A stretch of 46,416 bases of DNA, taken from contig CANPYS010000014.1 of NCBI GenBank assembly GCA_947588655.1, positions 1 to 46,416 of the forward strand, given 5' to 3'. Under the pieces are notes generated by a model. It was not told the origin of the DNA and did no database searches. It saw nothing but the letters and a program-made list of their open reading frames with translations. This document shows positions 1-6,834 of the stretch, piece by piece. Within the stretch, counting starts at the first letter, position 1. The number at the start of each line of letters is the position of its first letter. The translations under genes were made by a program, and so were the position numbers. This stretch comes from an uncultured Alphaproteobacteria bacterium. GTDB lineage: Bacteria; Pseudomonadota; Alphaproteobacteria; RF32; CAG-239.

Positions 1-233
1 TTACCACACCAAGAAGATTTCTCAGACTTTGTAAAACCAAGCTTTGCACAATCAAATTCCGCGCATTTTTTATAGGAAAAATCAAAAGGACAAAGAATAT
101 AGCCGTCATCGGCGCATGTAGGGTCGTTTTCTTGCTTATAGCCTAAATCAGCGCAACTTGGTTGCTTGACACACTCCAAAGCCACCGCTTGCCCTGAAAA
201 TAAAACCATCATCAAAAATAAAACGTACTTCAT
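1..233 (-). CDS. Cysteine-rich secreted protein, 5' part only (cut by window edge)
   Basis: This is the N-terminal 77 codons of a member of the cysteine-rich family also seen at 810-1028, 2385-3431 and 25255-26325. It begins with a Sec signal peptide (MKYVLFLMMVLFSGQAVA), followed by closely spaced Cys residues in short units such as CADDGYILCPFDFSYKKC. The start is set by ATG at 233 behind an AAGGAG-like site. The frame is open to the window edge, so the full length is unknown. By analogy with its paralogues it probably continues into a C-terminal Lcl/DUF1566-like domain. A divergent promoter cassette lies about 150 bp upstream. The function is unknown; export to the periplasm or surface is inferred from the signal peptide and the Cys content. 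Confidence 0.85.
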   Translation of the reverse strand, partial: MKYVLFLMMVLFSGQAVALECVKQPSCADLGYKQENDPTCADDGYILCPFDFSYKKCAEFDCAKLGFTKSEKSSWCG

Positions 234-297
234 TCCTTGCTCCTTAATTACAAAGTCCTCCCATCCGAATCGTCATCCCGAATCTCCTCCAAAAGTC

Positions 298-318
298 ATG
301 CTGAACTTGTTTCAGCAT
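298..318. repeat. REP-like hairpin, copy 1
   Basis: ATGCTGAA and TTCAGCAT form a perfect 8-bp inverted repeat around the loop CTTGT. The same element, with its GTC prefix and CTC suffix, recurs at 608, 1089 and 1147. Confidence 0.8.
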
Positions 319-376
319 CTCATTTATAAGATCCCGAAACGAGTTTGGGATAACGTTTCAGAGAGTTTTTCCCTTT

Positions 377-485
377 CTCAAAAAAAGGTACGTTTAAATG
401 CGCGTTTCATCAAGAAAATAACCTTTTGAAATATCTCAAAAAATTTTCCTTGACAAATTGCACATTTTAAGGTACCTTTTTTTGC
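377..485. promoter_or_regulatory. Divergent promoter/operator cassette, copy 1
   Basis: There are two outward-facing promoter-like arrays. On the plus strand TTGACA (450-455) is separated by 17 bp from TACCTT (473-478). On the minus strand TTGATG (complement of 408-413) is separated by 17 bp from TACCTT (complement of 385-390), pointing at the gene ending at 233. Each spacer carries an ATGCGCATTTAAA-like core and each -10 overlaps a GGTACC-type palindrome. The two halves are imperfect inverted copies of one another, as in copies 2-4. Confidence 0.65.
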
Positions 486-607
486 ACACGTTTTGAAGAT
501 AAGTTATTGATTTTAATGGCAATGTTTGCGTCATTCTGAAACCCCTTTAGGGGTTGAAGAATCCAGGACAAACGAATCAAATTGTCATGCTGAACGCCCC
601 AAAAGTC

Positions 608-628
608 ATGCTGAACTTGTTTCAGCAT
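608..628. repeat. REP-like hairpin, copy 2
   Basis: Same 8-bp stem and CTTGT loop as at 298-318, in the same orientation. It is followed by a similar ATGAGATCCCGAAACG tail. Confidence 0.8.
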
Positions 629-809
629 CTCTTTATGAGATCCCGAAACGTTCTTGCTCGTAAGTTCTGCTCTGCGAGCAATCGCTAACTCGCTTCGGTC
701 ACCGCTCTGTAACGCTTGCTTTGGCGTTTGTCATCGCCAAAGCAAGCTAACACTCGCGTTATTTCGCTTTCAAAACACCAATTACTTTTGGTGTTTTGAA
801 ACCTCTACG

Positions 810-1028
810 TCATTTCTCAGACTTTGTGTAACCCATTTTTTCACAATCAGGCTGTAAACATTTTTTATAGGAAAAGTCAAACGGACATAAGATATAGCCG
901 TCATCGGCACATTGTGGATCATTATCTTTGGAATAATTTAATTCCTCACAGGTTGGTTGCTTTTCACAATTCAGCGCCACCGCCTGACTTGAAAATAAAA
1001 TTGCTATTAAAAATAAAACATACTTCAT
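810..1028 (-). CDS. Truncated cysteine-rich secreted protein (72 aa)
   Basis: The start is ATG at 1028 behind AAAGGA. The longer upstream reading frame is dismissed because it runs through REP repeats. The protein has the family signal peptide (MKYVLFLIAILFSSQAVA) and one Cys-rich module with six Cys, then stops at TGA right after MGYTKSEK. At that point the full-length paralogues continue with S-x-W-C-S-E-I-I-T-C. It therefore matches only about the first 70 of 350 residues. It could be a 3'-deleted pseudogene or a small secreted Cys-rich peptide. It retains a ribosome binding site and the family promoter cassette, so expression is plausible. The deletion point abuts a short inverted repeat and a dispersed repeat. 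Confidence 0.7.
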   Translation of the reverse strand: MKYVLFLIAILFSSQAVALNCEKQPTCEELNYSKDNDPQCADDGYILCPFDFSYKKCLQPDCEKMGYTKSEK

Positions 1029-1088
1029 TGTCTTTATCCTTTCGCCCAAATTCTTCCGAATCGTCATCCTGAAACGACCCCAAATGTC

Positions 1089-1109
1089 ATGCTGAACTTG
1101 TTTCAGCAT
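1089..1109. repeat. REP-like hairpin, copy 3
   Basis: Same stem and loop as the other copies. It sits in the leader of the truncated cysteine-rich gene, 38 bp before copy 4. Confidence 0.8.
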
Positions 1110-1146
1110 CCCCTCCAAATCGTCACCCCGAATCGCCCCAAATGTC

Positions 1147-1167
1147 ATGCTGAACTTGTTTCAGCAT
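1147..1167. repeat. REP-like hairpin, copy 4
   Basis: Same stem and loop as the other copies. It is in tandem with copy 3, between promoter cassette 2 and the gene at 810-1028. Confidence 0.8.
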
Positions 1168-1217
1168 CTCTTTTATGATCTCCCAAAACGAGTTTGGAAT
1201 GACGTTTGAGAATCTCT

Positions 1218-1325
1218 CTCAAAAAAACGTACGTTTAAATACGCATTTTTTTGAAAAAATAAGATATTGGAAAAAAGGATATTTTTCCCTTGACATTTTA
1301 TAAATTTAAACATACTTTTCTTATG
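1218..1325. promoter_or_regulatory. Divergent promoter/operator cassette, copy 2
   Basis: The plus-strand array is TTGACA (1290-1295), 17 bp, TACTTT (1313-1318). The opposite arm (1220-1250) keeps the ACGTACGTTTAAAT palindrome and a TACGTT -10 facing the truncated gene at 810-1028, but its -35 is degraded. It is less well conserved than the other three copies, matching the truncated state of the gene it would serve. Confidence 0.55.
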
Positions 1326-1462
1326 TCTATTTTGAAAGTAAAGTGTTAAAATTATTAGTTACTCAAGTAAAGGCGGAGAGTGGTAACACTCTCCGCCTGT
1401 ACGTTTCATCACGACGAATCTCAAGCGAAAAACCCAAAACTAAAAACTTTATCCAGTCTTAA

Positions 1463-1777
1463 TCACTTTTGTAAATGATAAAGATCTTGGAAAAAGTAAT
1501 TAGGGCTTGTTTGAAACACTTGGGCAAGTTTTAAGAGCATATCAGGATAAATTTCTGTTTGACCATACTCATAATTTTTGTATTCATCAACAGGCAATTC
1601 CAAAAGCTCTGCGGCTGTATCTAAATCTAGATAAAGTTCTTCCCTGCGGCGCATAATACGTGTCCCAATTAACAAACGACGCATCAGCTCAGAAACAACA
1701 TTTTCTTGTTTTTCAATTTCTATTTTTTCATTTTCGTTTTTCATTTCTTTTTCTATTTTTTTATTTTCGTTTTTCAT
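1463..1777 (-). CDS. XRE-family (Cro/C1-type HTH) regulator, 104 aa
   Basis: Residues about 30-100 read as a helix-turn-helix of the Cro/C1 class: IGTRIMRRREELYLDL, then TAAELLELPVDEYKNYEYGQ, then YPDMLLKLAQVF with the terminal SPNYFF typical of such domains. The first 28 residues are an unusual Lys/Glu/Asn-rich repeat (MKNENKKIEKE, MKNENEKIEIE) encoded by an AT-rich internal duplication, so the true start could be either ATG; the outer one at 1777 follows AAAGGAAT. It is the only regulator among the cysteine-rich genes. Minus-strand promoter cassette 3 points at it, and a TGCACATTT-like motif lies near 1850. I infer that it may bind the cassette operators and control itself and the family. 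Confidence 0.8.
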   Translation of the reverse strand: MKNENKKIEKEMKNENEKIEIEKQENVVSELMRRLLIGTRIMRRREELYLDLDTAAELLELPVDEYKNYEYGQTEIYPDMLLKLAQVFQTSPNYFFQDLYHLQK

Positions 1778-1991
1778 ATCAAATTCCTTTTCATTATGGA
1801 TATTTATTATACAAATGTTCTTTTTTAGAAAAACACTAATTATAATTGCACATTTTTAAACCAAATGTCAATATAAAAATATAACTAATGGTGTGTTTTT
1901 TCTAATTTTATAAAAATTTAAAAACCAAAAAGAGAAGGATAAGAAAAAACAATTAACTGTAAAATCAACAACTTATTATCTAAATATACAC

Positions 1992-2097
1992 AAAAAAAAG
2001 GTACCTTTAAATGTGCATTTTGTCAAGCAAATAATGCATTGTTTTTACAAATATTTTCTCGCTTGATGAAATGAACATTTAAACGTACGTTTTTTTG
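1992..2097. promoter_or_regulatory. Divergent promoter/operator cassette, copy 3
   Basis: The minus-strand array is TTGACA (complement of 2021-2026), 17 bp, TACCTT (complement of 1998-2003), directed at the XRE gene. The plus-strand array is TTGATG (2063-2068), 17 bp, TACGTT (2086-2091), directed at the gene at 2385. The spacers contain ATGCACATTTAAA and ATGAACATTTAAA. GGTACC and ACGTACGT palindromes overlap the -10 boxes. Confidence 0.7.
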
Positions 2098-2270
2098 AGA
2101 AATGTGTATAGCGGCACATCTAAAGCCGTTTCTTCAAGTTCGGAAAATTCACGTACGTCTATGTACGCTCAAATTTTCCTCACTTTTGAAACGACTTTAT
2201 CTGCACCACTCTCCACATTTCTTTGGCTAGAACAAGAGAGGAAAAAAATTCCCTCAAACGTCACTCTGAG
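2062..2270 (+). repeat. Long inverted repeat, left arm
   Basis: This roughly 200-bp segment recurs in reverse complement at 26447-26653 with only scattered differences over the 123-nt core (about 97% by eye). It covers the promoter arm and the structured leader of the cysteine-rich genes. The similarity continues, more weakly, into the downstream coding sequences. Confidence 0.85.
2099..2221 (+). ncRNA. Conserved structured 5' leader element (putative)
   Basis: Nested complementary arms can be read directly: GAAATGTG with CACATTTC, TAAAGCCGTTTC with GAAACGACTTTA, GAAAATT with AAATTTTC, and CGTAC with GTACG around a short loop. The element is exactly 123 nt in both copies (here and 26496-26618). 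It starts about 8 nt after the predicted -10 and ends about 160 nt before the start codon. It could be an RNA regulatory leader or a small palindromic mobile element. Confidence 0.45.
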
Positions 2271-2347
2271 GACTTTAGTCCGAAGAGTCCAGGACAACAA
2301 ATTAGCTAATTTGTTGTCCTGGACTCTTCGCTGGCGCTCAGAGTGAC
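2260..2347. repeat. Perfect 50-bp palindrome in a larger stem
   Basis: Positions 2281-2305 are exactly complementary to 2306-2330 with no spacer; the centre is AATTAGCTAATT. Outside it, GTCACTCTGAG (2260-2270) pairs perfectly with CTCAGAGTGAC (2337-2347). It lies 38 bp before the start codon of the gene at 2385, so a transcript from cassette 3 would carry this stem just upstream of the ribosome binding site. Confidence 0.85.
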
Positions 2348-2384
2348 AATGACGGCGGAAATAGTGACGAACAAGGAGTAAAAA

Positions 2385-3431
2385 ATGAAGTATGTTTTAT
2401 TTTTAATAGCAATTTTGTTTTCAAATCAGGCGCTGGCGTTGGATTGTAGCAAGCAACCAACCTGTGAAGAATTAAATTATTCCAAAGAAGAAAATCCAAA
2501 GTGTGCTGATAATGGTTATATTCTTTGCCCTTATGATCAAACATATAAAAAATGCGTTCAGTATAGTTGCGAGTCGCTCGGCTTTACACAATCGGATAAA
2601 TCCGCTTGGTGTTCAGAAATTATTACTTGTCCGCAAAATTCTGTTTATACGGCTTGCAACTGTCTTAAGCCGCGTTGCAACATCGGTGATGTGTTTTATG
2701 CGGATGGCTCGTGCGGGGATGTCAAAGATTATACCGCAGATAAAGTGCCTGTTGGTGTCGTTTATGATACAAACTGTGCCGGTGGTGGCAAAGCTATTAA
2801 TTTGAAAGATTTAACTACAAATAACAACTACCTTTTTGATCCCGCAAAACCATACACGAATACAAGATCTACCTTTTATTTTGGTCTTAGCCAGACAAAT
2901 ATTCCAGATTTACAAAATTATTGGTCACAAGAAATGCTTTCAAACGCTTTAAAATCCCATAGCGCAGGATTGTTTGATGGTTTTGAGAACACGCAAATTC
3001 TTTTAAAATCAGTTTCTGCAAATCCGGCTTGCACAACTTATACATCGGGAAGCGCAGAATATAATCAATATTGTGCGCCGACTGTTGCTCAAGCCGCACA
3101 TCAATTTTATCCACCTGATGTTCGCCAAAATGACCCTATTTTTGGTGCCGGTAAATGGTATGTGCCTTCTATTGCTGAATTGGAAGAACTTTTTGGTAGA
3201 AGTTTTGATAAAGACGAATCTCCTGAAGGATATAACAAACCCTTAATTGATGCCACGCTTAAAGCCTTAAAGGAAAAAGGAATCGCCGATCCTTTAACCC
3301 CCGCTTGGTATTGGTCTTCTTCGGAATGTACTGAGTTCAGTATGTGGGCACTGAATTGGGGCGCTGGTAAAGTTGTTGGTTACAGACGAAGCGATGATCA
3401 TACTCATTTGCGCTTAAGTATATCTTTTTAA
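2385..3431 (+). CDS. Cysteine-rich secreted protein with C-terminal Lcl/DUF1566-like domain (348 aa)
   Basis: The start is ATG at 2385 behind AAGGAG. A Sec signal peptide covers residues 1-19 (ends NQALA). Residues 20-120 are a Cys-rich region with about 17 Cys in short units, including CNCLKPRCNIGDVFYADG. The C-terminal third contains GKWYVPSIAELEELFG, WYWSSSE and a final RLSISF, which resembles the Lcl/DUF1566 fold found in bacterial surface proteins. I do not know the ligand. The N-terminal half is highly similar to 25255-26325, at DNA level too, while the middle and C-terminal parts diverge, as in families that vary an exposed domain. A conserved promoter cassette and structured leader lie upstream. 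Confidence 0.85.
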   Translation: MKYVLFLIAILFSNQALALDCSKQPTCEELNYSKEENPKCADNGYILCPYDQTYKKCVQYSCESLGFTQSDKSAWCSEIITCPQNSVYTACNCLKPRCNIGDVFYADGSCGDVKDYTADKVPVGVVYDTNCAGGGKAINLKDLTTNNNYLFDPAKPYTNTRSTFYFGLSQTNIPDLQNYWSQEMLSNALKSHSAGLFDGFENTQILLKSVSANPACTTYTSGSAEYNQYCAPTVAQAAHQFYPPDVRQNDPIFGAGKWYVPSIAELEELFGRSFDKDESPEGYNKPLIDATLKALKEKGIADPLTPAWYWSSSECTEFSMWALNWGAGKVVGYRRSDDHTHLRLSISF

Positions 3432-3461
3432 TTTGTCTTTATACATAAAATTTCCCCTAAG

Positions 3462-3530
3462 GCAAAAAAAATACCCTTATGAACTGTCCAACTTTCGGGG
3501 CACAGTTCAACGGGAGTTTTTTTAAGGGTC
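3462..3530 (+). terminator. Possible terminator after the cysteine-rich gene
   Basis: GAACTGT and ACAGTTC pair around a central segment, flanked by ACCCTT and AAGGGT with a run of seven T before the last arm. It lies 30-100 bp after the stop at 3431. It is moderately convincing. Confidence 0.45.
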
Positions 3531-3638
3531 TTGCTCCGTAAGCTTTGCGTTAATCGCAAAGCTAACTACGCTTCGGGCAAAGAATTTCCATGCTCGCTGT
3601 GGTCGTTGTCACTTCCCTTGCTCGCTGGAAGTTCTATC

Positions 3639-3684
3639 CACCAAAACGAAAATCCCTCCGTTGGGAGGGATTTTCGTTTTGGTG
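3639..3684 (-). terminator. Terminator hairpin joined to tRNA-Leu 3' end
   Basis: There is a perfect 21-bp stem (3639-3659 with 3664-3684) around a 4-nt loop. The arm at 3680-3684 includes the complement of the encoded CCA end of tRNA-Leu, so the hairpin starts inside the tRNA 3' end. It has A/T-rich arms but no long T-tract on the minus strand. Confidence 0.7.
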
Positions 3685-3766
3685 CTCTGAAGAGGACTTG
3701 AACCTCCACGGGAAACCTCCCATAAGTACCTGAAACTTACGCGTCTACCAATTCCGCCATCAGAGC
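3680..3766 (-). tRNA. tRNA-Leu (CAG)
   Basis: On the minus strand the acceptor GCTCTGA, the D-arm (GCGGAATTGGTAGACGC), the anticodon stem TAAGT/ACTTA around TTCAGGT, a long class II variable arm (TATGGGAGGTTTCCCG region), a T-arm with GGTTCAAGTCC, and an encoded ACCA can all be read. The 87-nt length and the long variable arm fit leucine. The anticodon reads CAG. Confidence 0.95.
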
Positions 3767-3813
3767 ATTGCTCTTTTCTTAAAAAAAAATTGCGTTCTTG
3801 TCAAGCCTTTCTT

Positions 3814-4623
3814 TTAAAAAATTCCGTAAGCATACATCAGCAAAGCCATGCCCAAAATCACGCGGTACACCACAAAAGGCAAATAACTCCACCGTTGCAA
3901 CCATTTTAACATCAAAAAGATAACCGCAAATGAAAAAATAAACGAATAAAATGCCGCGTCTGCCGCTAACAAAATTTGTGCCGTATCGCCGCGGCAAAAT
4001 AAGCGCCACCCCTCTAAAACACCGGCGGCAAAAATGGTGGGCATGGAAAGCAACATTGAGAATTTGGCGGCTTCCGCTCTGCTCACACCCAAAAAGCGCG
4101 CCATGGTTATGGTAATGCCCGAGCGGCTTGTGCCGGGAATGAGCGCCAAACATTGCGCGCAACCGATGAAAAACGCGTCTAAAACGTTGAGCTGTTTCAT
4201 ATTTCTTTTGTTTTGCCCATATTTATCCGCTGCCCATAACAATAAGCCGTAAAGCAAAATCGTCCAACCAATCAATTTTGGATTTCTGAAACTTTCCATG
4301 CCATAATTGCGCAGGAAAAAACCAATCAAAAGCGCCGGCAAAGATGCCACCAGCAATAAATATGCCAAACGATTGCCGGCATTTTTGAAATTCGGCAAAA
4401 AGTATTTTTGCCAAAGCCCTTTGAACATTTCGGCAATTGTTTTATGAAAATAAATCAGCACCGCTACAAGCGAGCCGATATGCAAGGCAATGTCCACCCC
4501 AATCCCTTGGTCGGCAAACGCGCCGAATTTGCCAAACAAAATGAGATGCCCCGACGAACTGACCGGCAAAAATTCCGTTAAACCTTGAATCAGACCTAAA
4601 CTGATAAGTTGTGCGGTTGTCAT
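3814..4623 (-). CDS. uppP: Undecaprenyl-diphosphate phosphatase
   Basis: This 269-aa polytopic membrane protein of the BacA/UppP family dephosphorylates undecaprenyl diphosphate to recycle the lipid carrier for peptidoglycan and other envelope polymers. The family signature motifs are present: QGLTEFLPVSSSGHL near residues 13-27 and IPGTSRSGITIT near residue 165. Several hydrophobic segments follow, and the length is normal. The start at 4623 overlaps the stop of the upstream M23 peptidase gene by one base (TAATG), so the two are probably translationally coupled and co-expressed in a leftward envelope operon with xseA. Confidence 0.97.
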   Translation of the reverse strand: MTTAQLISLGLIQGLTEFLPVSSSGHLILFGKFGAFADQGIGVDIALHIGSLVAVLIYFHKTIAEMFKGLWQKYFLPNFKNAGNRLAYLLLVASLPALLIGFFLRNYGMESFRNPKLIGWTILLYGLLLWAADKYGQNKRNMKQLNVLDAFFIGCAQCLALIPGTSRSGITITMARFLGVSRAEAAKFSMLLSMPTIFAAGVLEGWRLFCRGDTAQILLAADAAFYSFIFSFAVIFLMLKWLQRWSYLPFVVYRVILGMALLMYAYGIF

Positions 4624-5468
4624 TATTCTTTTTCCTCATCTTGATAAATTTTACAATTTTGCGCATTCACTTCCAACAAAGCATGCGGGCGGAAGCGGAC
4701 GTTGTTATCTGAGGCGCCCCAATGCAAATGCGGTCCCGTGACACGCCCCGTTTTGCCAACAAGCCCAATCACTTGCCCTTTTTTGACCGCATCGCCCTTT
4801 TGCACTTTTGTTTCTTTCAAATGCGCGTAAATGGTTTGCAAACCGCCGCCGTGGTCAATGATAATGACATTGCCCGAATAAAAATAATCGCCACCGCTTA
4901 AAAGCACCTTGCCATCGCCGGCGGCTTTGACGGGCGTTCCTTCGGGCGCGGCAATATCCGTGCCACTATGCGGGCTTTTGGGCGTGCCGTTAAAAATGCG
5001 CTGATTCCCAAAATGTCCGCTAATCACGCCGTCTACAGGCAAAATAAATCCGTTTTGCCAGCCTTTGGCATAAACATCAAAACTTTTCAAAGCTGTGCCG
5101 ACATCTTTTTGCTCGCGCTTAATTTCCGCTTCATCGGCGGCAAGCGGCGTGACTTTGCGTTGCGGAACGCCTTTAATGCTTTGAATATCCCATTTTGTGG
5201 GTGCAACATCTAAATGAAAAGTCTTTTCTTCAGCATTATTAAAAACCACCTTTAAATCCATCGCTTTTGCATCGCGCGGAAAAGCCAACCATGTGCCACC
5301 GTCTGTGAAGGTATATTCTCTGCCTTCTGCAAATGCCTTTGTGGCGGTGGTGGATTTAAGGCGCACAAGCTCGCCCTCCGCCAGTTTGCCGCAAATTTCA
5401 ATTTCAGCGGCTTGCGCCGTGTTGAAAGCTAAAAAACTAATCATCAAACAAATCAAACTGTTGCGCAT
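4623..5468 (-). CDS. Secreted M23 family metallopeptidase
   Basis: The chosen start (ATG at 5468) gives a clean signal peptide (MRNSLICLMISFLAFNTAQA, cleavage after about residue 21); a longer frame to 5519 adds non-signal sequence. The C-terminal LytM/M23 domain carries zinc-binding motifs H-S-G-T-D and H-L-H-W, with NVIIIDHGGGLQTIYAHL between them. M23 enzymes cut peptide cross-bridges or stems of peptidoglycan, here in the periplasm. The intact HxxxD and HxH motifs suggest it is active rather than an EnvC/NlpD-type activator. It overlaps the end of xseA by 32 bp and abuts uppP, forming a compact leftward cluster. Confidence 0.93.
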   Translation of the reverse strand: MRNSLICLMISFLAFNTAQAAEIEICGKLAEGELVRLKSTTATKAFAEGREYTFTDGGTWLAFPRDAKAMDLKVVFNNAEEKTFHLDVAPTKWDIQSIKGVPQRKVTPLAADEAEIKREQKDVGTALKSFDVYAKGWQNGFILPVDGVISGHFGNQRIFNGTPKSPHSGTDIAAPEGTPVKAAGDGKVLLSGGDYFYSGNVIIIDHGGGLQTIYAHLKETKVQKGDAVKKGQVIGLVGKTGRVTGPHLHWGASDNNVRFRPHALLEVNAQNCKIYQDEEKE

Positions 5469-6735
5469 CTCGCGTCTCCACGACTTTTGTTTTGACAATG
5501 CCATCGGTAAAGCGTACATTCAGCTCGCCACTACGCGTGGCTTGACTTGACGTATAAAGCGTTTTGAAGTGCCTGTCTGTCACCCATGCAAAACCACGCT
5601 TTAAAACCGCTTCTACCGATACCGACTCAAGGCGCTTGACCATATTTTCCAAACGTTCTTGGGCAGTTGTTAAAATGGTTTCTATGTAATAAGGCTTTAA
5701 GCCCACAAGCGCCAACTGTTGTTTTTTATTTTGCCAATAGTTGTTTTGCGCATTTTTCAGGCGTCCAAGTTTTTCATCAAGTTTTTGACGGCTTTCTTCC
5801 ATAATTTGCCGCAAATTCGGAATGCCCCGCGCCAAGCCGTTCACACGTTCTCTGTATTCGCTCAACATCCGGAGCATGGCGTTTTTGAGCCGCGTGTCCA
5901 GTGTGTTGAGCCGCATTTGAAGATCTGCTTTTACAGGTACGGCAAACTCCGCCGCGCCCGTTGGTGTCGGGGCGCGTTTGTCGGAGACATAATCAATCAG
6001 CATCGTGTCAGTTTCATGCCCGACGGCGGAAATGAGCGGAATTTCAGAGTCATAAACCGCGCGAATGACCACTTCTTCATTAAAAGCCCATAAATCTTCC
6101 AAACTGCCGCCACCACGCGCCACAATCAAAACATCGGGGCGGGGAAGGGCGCCCCCTTCAGGCAGGGCGTTAAACCCGCGAATCGCCACCGCAATTTTTT
6201 CCGCCGCGCCTTCGCCCTGGACTGGTACCGGCCAAACAACAATGCGCGTCGGAAACCGATCCGTAACGCGATGAATAATATCGCGAATCACGGCACCCGA
6301 GGCGCTTGTCACAACGCCGATGGTTTGCGGTAAAAAAGGAATCGGTTTTTTGTGCGCCTCATCAAACAAGCCTTCTTTTAAAAATTGCTGTTTTCTTTCT
6401 TCCAAAAGCTTTAAAAGCGCGCCGGTGCCTGCCACTTCAAGGTGATCTATCACCAGTTGATAAGAAGACTTGCCGGCAAAAGTCGTGATACGGCCTTGCG
6501 CCACAACTTCCAAGCCATCTTCTATCTTCACGCTCAAACTTTGCGCCACGCCTTTCCAGCAAACCGCTGATAAAACCGCGCTTTCATCTTTAAGGGAAAG
6601 ATACCAATGCCCCGAATCGGCGCACTTGGCACCAAAAATTTCGCCTTTAACGCGCACAAAACCAAAGGTTTGCTCCACACATTGTTTAATAGCAAACGAA
6701 ATTTGACTGACTGTAAATTCGGGATATTGTTCCAT
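5437..6735 (-). CDS. xseA: Exodeoxyribonuclease VII large subunit
   Basis: This 432-aa protein matches the XseA family: an N-terminal OB-fold for single-stranded DNA binding (VSQISFAIKQCVEQTFGFVRVKGEI), the catalytic core containing TSASGAVIRDI, RGGGSLEDLWAFNEE, SAVGHETD and RAPTPTGAAE, and a long coiled-coil region (about 260-370) that binds the small subunit XseB. ExoVII degrades single-stranded DNA from both ends. No xseB is visible in this window. The gene heads a leftward cluster with the M23 peptidase and uppP. The C-terminus is slightly shorter than the roughly 450 aa of many homologues but looks complete. Confidence 0.97.
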   Translation of the reverse strand: MEQYPEFTVSQISFAIKQCVEQTFGFVRVKGEIFGAKCADSGHWYLSLKDESAVLSAVCWKGVAQSLSVKIEDGLEVVAQGRITTFAGKSSYQLVIDHLEVAGTGALLKLLEERKQQFLKEGLFDEAHKKPIPFLPQTIGVVTSASGAVIRDIIHRVTDRFPTRIVVWPVPVQGEGAAEKIAVAIRGFNALPEGGALPRPDVLIVARGGGSLEDLWAFNEEVVIRAVYDSEIPLISAVGHETDTMLIDYVSDKRAPTPTGAAEFAVPVKADLQMRLNTLDTRLKNAMLRMLSEYRERVNGLARGIPNLRQIMEESRQKLDEKLGRLKNAQNNYWQNKKQQLALVGLKPYYIETILTTAQERLENMVKRLESVSVEAVLKRGFAWVTDRHFKTLYTSSQATRSGELNVRFTDGIVKTKVVETRDAQQFDLFDD

Positions 6736-6834
6736 AAATTTTTTCCTTTGTTTGCGCTATTTTAACTTTTTGGGTTTAAAGTGCAAGCATAATTATAACG
6801 ATATCTGAAATATTTTGATTAAAAGGAGTATGTT

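Larger units (their letters stand above)
234..809. other. Intergenic region with promoter cassette and dispersed repeats
   Basis: I see no convincing gene in this 576-bp stretch. It holds two copies of a REP-like hairpin (298-318, 608-628), a divergent promoter cassette (377-485), a GAAGAATCCAGGA-type dispersed repeat near 560, and a CTTGCTCGTAAG...CGCTTCGGTCAC repeat from about 653. At about 770-800 a short inverted repeat (AAAACACCAA/TTGGTGTTTT) lies just beyond the end of the truncated gene at 810. Short open frames here lack ribosome binding sites and run through these repeats. Confidence 0.6.
1029..1462. other. Intergenic region, promoter cassette 2 and tandem REP hairpins
   Basis: This 434-bp stretch holds no gene I can support. 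It contains REP copies 3 and 4, promoter cassette 2 (1218-1325), and a hairpin at about 1372-1398 (GGCGGAGAGTG / CACTCTCCGCC around GTAA). The hairpin lies downstream of the rightward promoter and beyond the 3' end of the XRE gene. Confidence 0.55.
1778..2384. other. Intergenic region, promoter cassette 3 and structured leader
   Basis: This 607-bp stretch contains an AT-rich segment upstream of the XRE gene with a TATAAT-like box near 1810, promoter cassette 3 (1992-2097), a 123-nt imperfect inverted repeat (2099-2221), and a perfect 50-bp palindrome inside an 11-bp outer stem (2260-2347). An open frame at 2095-2346 runs straight through these structures and has no ribosome binding site, so I do not call it. 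Confidence 0.6.

Noticed and set aside
166-429. 87-codon plus-strand open frame
   Set aside because: It is antisense to the signal-peptide region of the first cysteine-rich gene and reads through a REP hairpin and promoter cassette.
654-857. 67-codon plus-strand open frame
   Set aside because: It lies in dispersed repeats and overlaps the end of the truncated cysteine-rich gene on the other strand; no binding site.
2095-2346. 83-codon plus-strand open frame
   Set aside because: It runs through the structured leader and the 50-bp palindrome and has no ribosome binding site.
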